NCBI RefSeq assembly: GCF_036588685.1
Contig: NC_086386.1
Coordinates: 69,686,682 to 69,750,681, forward strand
Direction of reading: 5' to 3'
Origin: Mytilus trossulus
Lineage: Eukaryota > Mollusca > Bivalvia > Mytilida > Mytilidae
DNA length: 64,000 nucleotides
The notes beneath the pieces were generated by a model, which saw only the letters and a program-made list of their open reading frames with translations, was not told where the DNA came from and did no database searches. The first letter of the stretch is position 1; each line of letters opens with the position of its first letter. The translations under genes were made by a program, and so were the position numbers. Below are positions 62,701 through 64,000 of the stretch, in pieces.

Positions 62701-63151
62701 TTGTTTCATACGATAAATTATTTGCGGGTATTCTAAATAGCTATCTAAGGGAAAGAGAGTACTACTCAGTCTGGTGAAATATGTCTATAAACATTGTATA
62801 TGTTGCCCGTCAACGAAAATTGTTAAAGCAACATTCAAAGTTGTCGATAGGTATTCTTAACCGTGCATTTTTGTATACCTTTATATATAAGCTCTCTCAT
62901 ATTTTAATAAATCTGCGTTCTTACCGTTGTGAGAAGTAAATAGATCCATTCCGACCAATGCGCACGAACCTGTTTGGCGTAGGAACCATATGTAAATACG
63001 ATTTACGTCCGTTGTAAAACACCGTGTCTGGGAACCATATTTTTTCAAGAATTTTTATGCTGACAGAAATATTTTCTTTTTCTGTCGAAGAATTAGTTGC
63101 TAAGCGTTCGTCCATCCATCTTTGTCTAAAGTATATATCAATCGAATACAC
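53488..63151 (-). CDS. Cys-loop ligand-gated channel, invertebrate GABA-A alpha-like (GRD-type), 5'-partial
   Basis: Six exons on the minus strand, 63151..62925, 59414..59332, 58331..58191, 56226..56074, 54729..54494 and 53703..53488, join in frame to 1056 bases, 351 aa plus stop. All joints have GT-AG and compatible phases. Order: ligand-binding beta-strands (YFRQRWMDERL, loop D with the F-x-R pair of alpha subunits; KIWFPDTVF, loop A), Cys-loop C-x13-C (CKMELHHYPLDFQTC), loop C region, M1 (YFVINIFVPCMLLVILSWVS), M2 (ALGTTTVLTM), M3, a short acidic then basic cytoplasmic loop, and M4 (VLFPLVFILLNFLYWSFYL). Exons of 83 and 153 bases equal those of vertebrate GABA-A genes. WINREATSDR followed by LDSR(S/T)DLPRV-type sequence resembles insect GRD. 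NSS, NIS and NGS are possible glycosylation sites. The signal peptide and first strands are not in view. A surface receptor for GABA or a related transmitter is likely; ligand unproven. Confidence 0.88.
54494..54729 (-). CDS. Channel exon: M2, M3 and acidic loop
   Basis: 236 bases from acceptor TACATTTGAAG. TTTVLTMAFLALDSRSDLPR, M3 (ATALDLYIALCFVFILSVIVQF), then HGDVEPSPTDNDEEDEESED. Donor GTAAGA at 54493. Without splicing the frame runs 32 more codons to TAA at 54395, which would omit M4; the phase-matched M4 exon downstream makes splicing the better reading. Confidence 0.85.
54730..56073 (-). other. Channel intron inside M2
   Basis: Splits the glycine codon at M2 4'. Holds fragments of dispersed repeats: 55300-55530 (AGCGGTATACTACTGGAGCC) and 55910-56040 (GTGTTGTTAAGTCTAGTTTT … CATGGCATTGTCGATTTGCT). 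Confidence 0.5.
56074..56226 (-). CDS. Channel exon: loop C end, M1, start of M2 (153 bases)
   Basis: Acceptor CTTATTTCAG, donor GTAAGA. VRQSMLTVYFNLRRHTGYF, M1, then SFWINREATSDRIAL. The 153-base length matches the corresponding vertebrate GABA-A exon. The S-D-R codons are at 56092..56084. Confidence 0.9.
56227..58190 (-). other. Channel intron before M1 exon
   Basis: AT-rich. 57985..58040 carries the GACTACTGGGCTGGTAATAC repeat (opposite orientation to the copy at 25905). Nothing else recognised. Confidence 0.45.
58191..58331 (-). CDS. Channel exon: loops B/F to loop C
   Basis: 141 bases, phase 1 to phase 1, after AATTTGCAG, donor GTGAGC. The first codon is split with the Cys-loop exon (F). 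AYSEDDVKYTWNSGKDASV … SQFDLINFSAETSFTYRKDG. Confidence 0.88.
58755..59115 (-). repeat. ~60-bp minisatellite resembling the end of the Cys-loop exon plus its splice donor
   Basis: Five to six units begin (plus strand) near 58760, 58822, 58883, 58943, 59000 and 59060, each with GGTTGATAAGACAC-like, then CTTACGAC or CTCACGAC. On the minus strand the units read P-L-(Y/L)-F-(E/D)-(C/S) and then GTAAGT or GTGAGT, as the real exon reads PLYFGS then GTAAGT. Confidence 0.7.
59332..59414 (-). CDS. Channel exon: Cys-loop (83 bases)
   Basis: 27 full codons, LTVRAICKMELHHYPLDF then QTCPLYFGS. Acceptor TTTTGCAG, donor GTAAGT. The 83-base length is the diagnostic length of this exon in GABA-A/glycine receptor genes. 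Confidence 0.9.
59415..62924 (-). other. Channel intron between loop E exon and Cys-loop exon
   Basis: 3.5 kb. Holds the 80-bp hairpin at 62161..62240, a GATGTGG…CCAATGAGACAACT fragment at about 60225..60345, a GACGAAACGCACGTCTGGCG fragment at 61105..61195, and AT-rich sequence. The ORFs here lack recognisable domains. Confidence 0.6.
62161..62240. repeat. 80-bp perfect hairpin, 37-bp arms, 6-A loop
   Basis: 62161..62197 is the exact reverse complement of 62204..62240 (outer bases CCACAGTCGC / GCGACTGTGG), with AAAAAA between. TCCAA lies on both sides (62156..62160 and 62241..62245). Confidence 0.95.
62925..63151 (-). CDS. Channel exon: loops D, A and E
   Basis: 227 bases after acceptor TTTATTTCAAAG, donor GTAAGA. 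Encodes VYSIDIYFRQRWMDERLA through WFPDTVFYNG to NGSIYFSQ. Vertebrate homologous exons are 221 bases; the extra two codons fall in the NSSTEKEN stretch by my reading. Confidence 0.85.
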
Positions 63152-64000
63152 CTTTGAAATAAATAAGTTGGAAATAAAACGATATTTTCAACTTGCAAGT
63201 GCATGTTTGAAAATATTTCGTGACAAGGATATGTAATGGTCAGAGTATAGTGTAATGTTGTTGGTTTACCTGTAGTGTGTTGCAATGCGTTTATGAATAC
63301 TGTTGAAAAAGGGGAAGTGAAAAGATCTGAAGAAAACTGATCCGTGCGTATGGTTAAAGTTTATTTACAATTCTTCCATAATAAGTTTGAGTTTGAGTTA
63401 ATTATTTGTGTAATTGATTAACAGTCGTTACAATGAGTTGAATGTTACGTAACTCTATACCACACGGGAAACAAAAACTAAACTATAAAAAAAAAATGTA
63501 AAGTTGGAAATTTACGCAATGAAATTTTCGTCTTTATTTTTTTATAAAAAAAGATAAAATCGCTTTCGTAATATATTAATTCAAACTACTGGCTTCATAG
63601 GGGAAGTTTTAACGAAATTAAATGAAGAAAATTACACTTCAAAACAGAGGTTTTTAACATGAACAGTTTGAATATGAAACTGATAATCATATTTTTTTTT
63701 CTTATTTTCATCTGAACAGACAAGAAAATAAATCAAAATTGTATTGAATTTAAATGAAGTTGAGAGCATAGTTAAAAGTGTAAAGTTACACCCGAAAGAC
63801 GTAATGCTGTTAAATGGTCTCAAAAGACAACTTGAGCTAAATTACATTTTACCATATGATTGAAATTTATGACATCGTCATCTTAATAAAATACGAAAAA
63901 TACTAAAAGAGTGAAAAATCGCATGTGTTATCTTGTTATGCAAACTTTTACGTTTTGTATGATGTCTATAGATATTCACATTTACTTTCCTAAGGGTTAA
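63152..64000. other. Upstream of first visible channel exon
   Basis: AT-rich. I looked for the preceding ~68-base exon and signal peptide on minus and did not find a phase-compatible candidate. Confidence 0.4.

Noticed and set aside
63250..63310. Candidate upstream channel exon: strong pyrimidine tract ending CAACAG near 63300 and ACAG/GTAAAC near 63270 on minus
   Set aside because: Only 30 bases long. In the phase needed to join the 63151 exon it contains TAA, and the other phases break the next exon.

Overview
The window is animal nuclear DNA: AT-rich, with split genes, GT-AG introns and many interspersed repeats. Several repeat families (units opening TAGCTCACCTGGCCC, elements bounded by TATACGACCGCA, the GATGTGGTATGATTGCCAAT element, the GACGAAACGCGCGTCTGGCG element) are ones I associate with bivalve molluscs, especially marine mussels (Mytilidae). 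That assignment is inference from memory, not a search.

Two gene systems are present. (1) A plus-strand cluster of four BTB-BACK-PHR paralogues of the BTBD3/BTBD6 type, all with one phase-2 intron at the same codon (…ILQ^F). They are a 5'-truncated but otherwise intact copy (1..7281), an intact 421-aa copy (25429..27528), a clear pseudogene (29154..31003), and a derived 330-aa copy (49499..51565). In the last, the PHR domain is replaced by a basic linker and a C-terminal hydrophobic segment, so it looks like a tail-anchored BTB-BACK protein. (2) On the minus strand, 53488..63151 holds six exons of a Cys-loop receptor of the invertebrate GABA-A alpha-like (GRD-type) group. Its M1-M2 linker reads TSDR where anion channels read PAR, which predicts cation permeability. 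Its 5' exons lie beyond the right edge or were not recognised.

Between the BTB genes the DNA is mostly repeats. 1..6.2 kb is an intron with a recurring AGTCAGAACATGATTTGACC motif, a 160-bp tandem array and two mollusc-type dispersed elements. 8.9..10.8 kb is an element with 12-bp inverted ends and internal tandem repeats. 13.4..17.3 kb holds further dispersed and tandem repeats. 20.0..23.3 kb is a non-coding LTR element with a 5-bp target duplication and a nested insertion. 24.5..25.4 kb is a fold-back transposon ending 45 bp before the gene 2 exon. 27.6..28.1 kb is a LINE 3' remnant. 31546..43392 is an 11.8-kb array of a nearly identical 2697-bp unit (three full copies plus two partial ones fused by a deletion), each full copy carrying a broken ORF with Cys/His finger-like motifs. 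47.2..48.05 kb is a TTAA-flanked inverted-repeat element.

Within the channel gene, the intron after the Cys-loop exon carries a ~60-bp minisatellite whose units resemble the end of that exon plus its 5' splice site. Another intron carries an 80-bp near-perfect hairpin flanked by TCCAA. I found no tRNA, rRNA or CRISPR. Exon boundaries were deduced by hand from reading frame, splice consensus and paralogue comparison.
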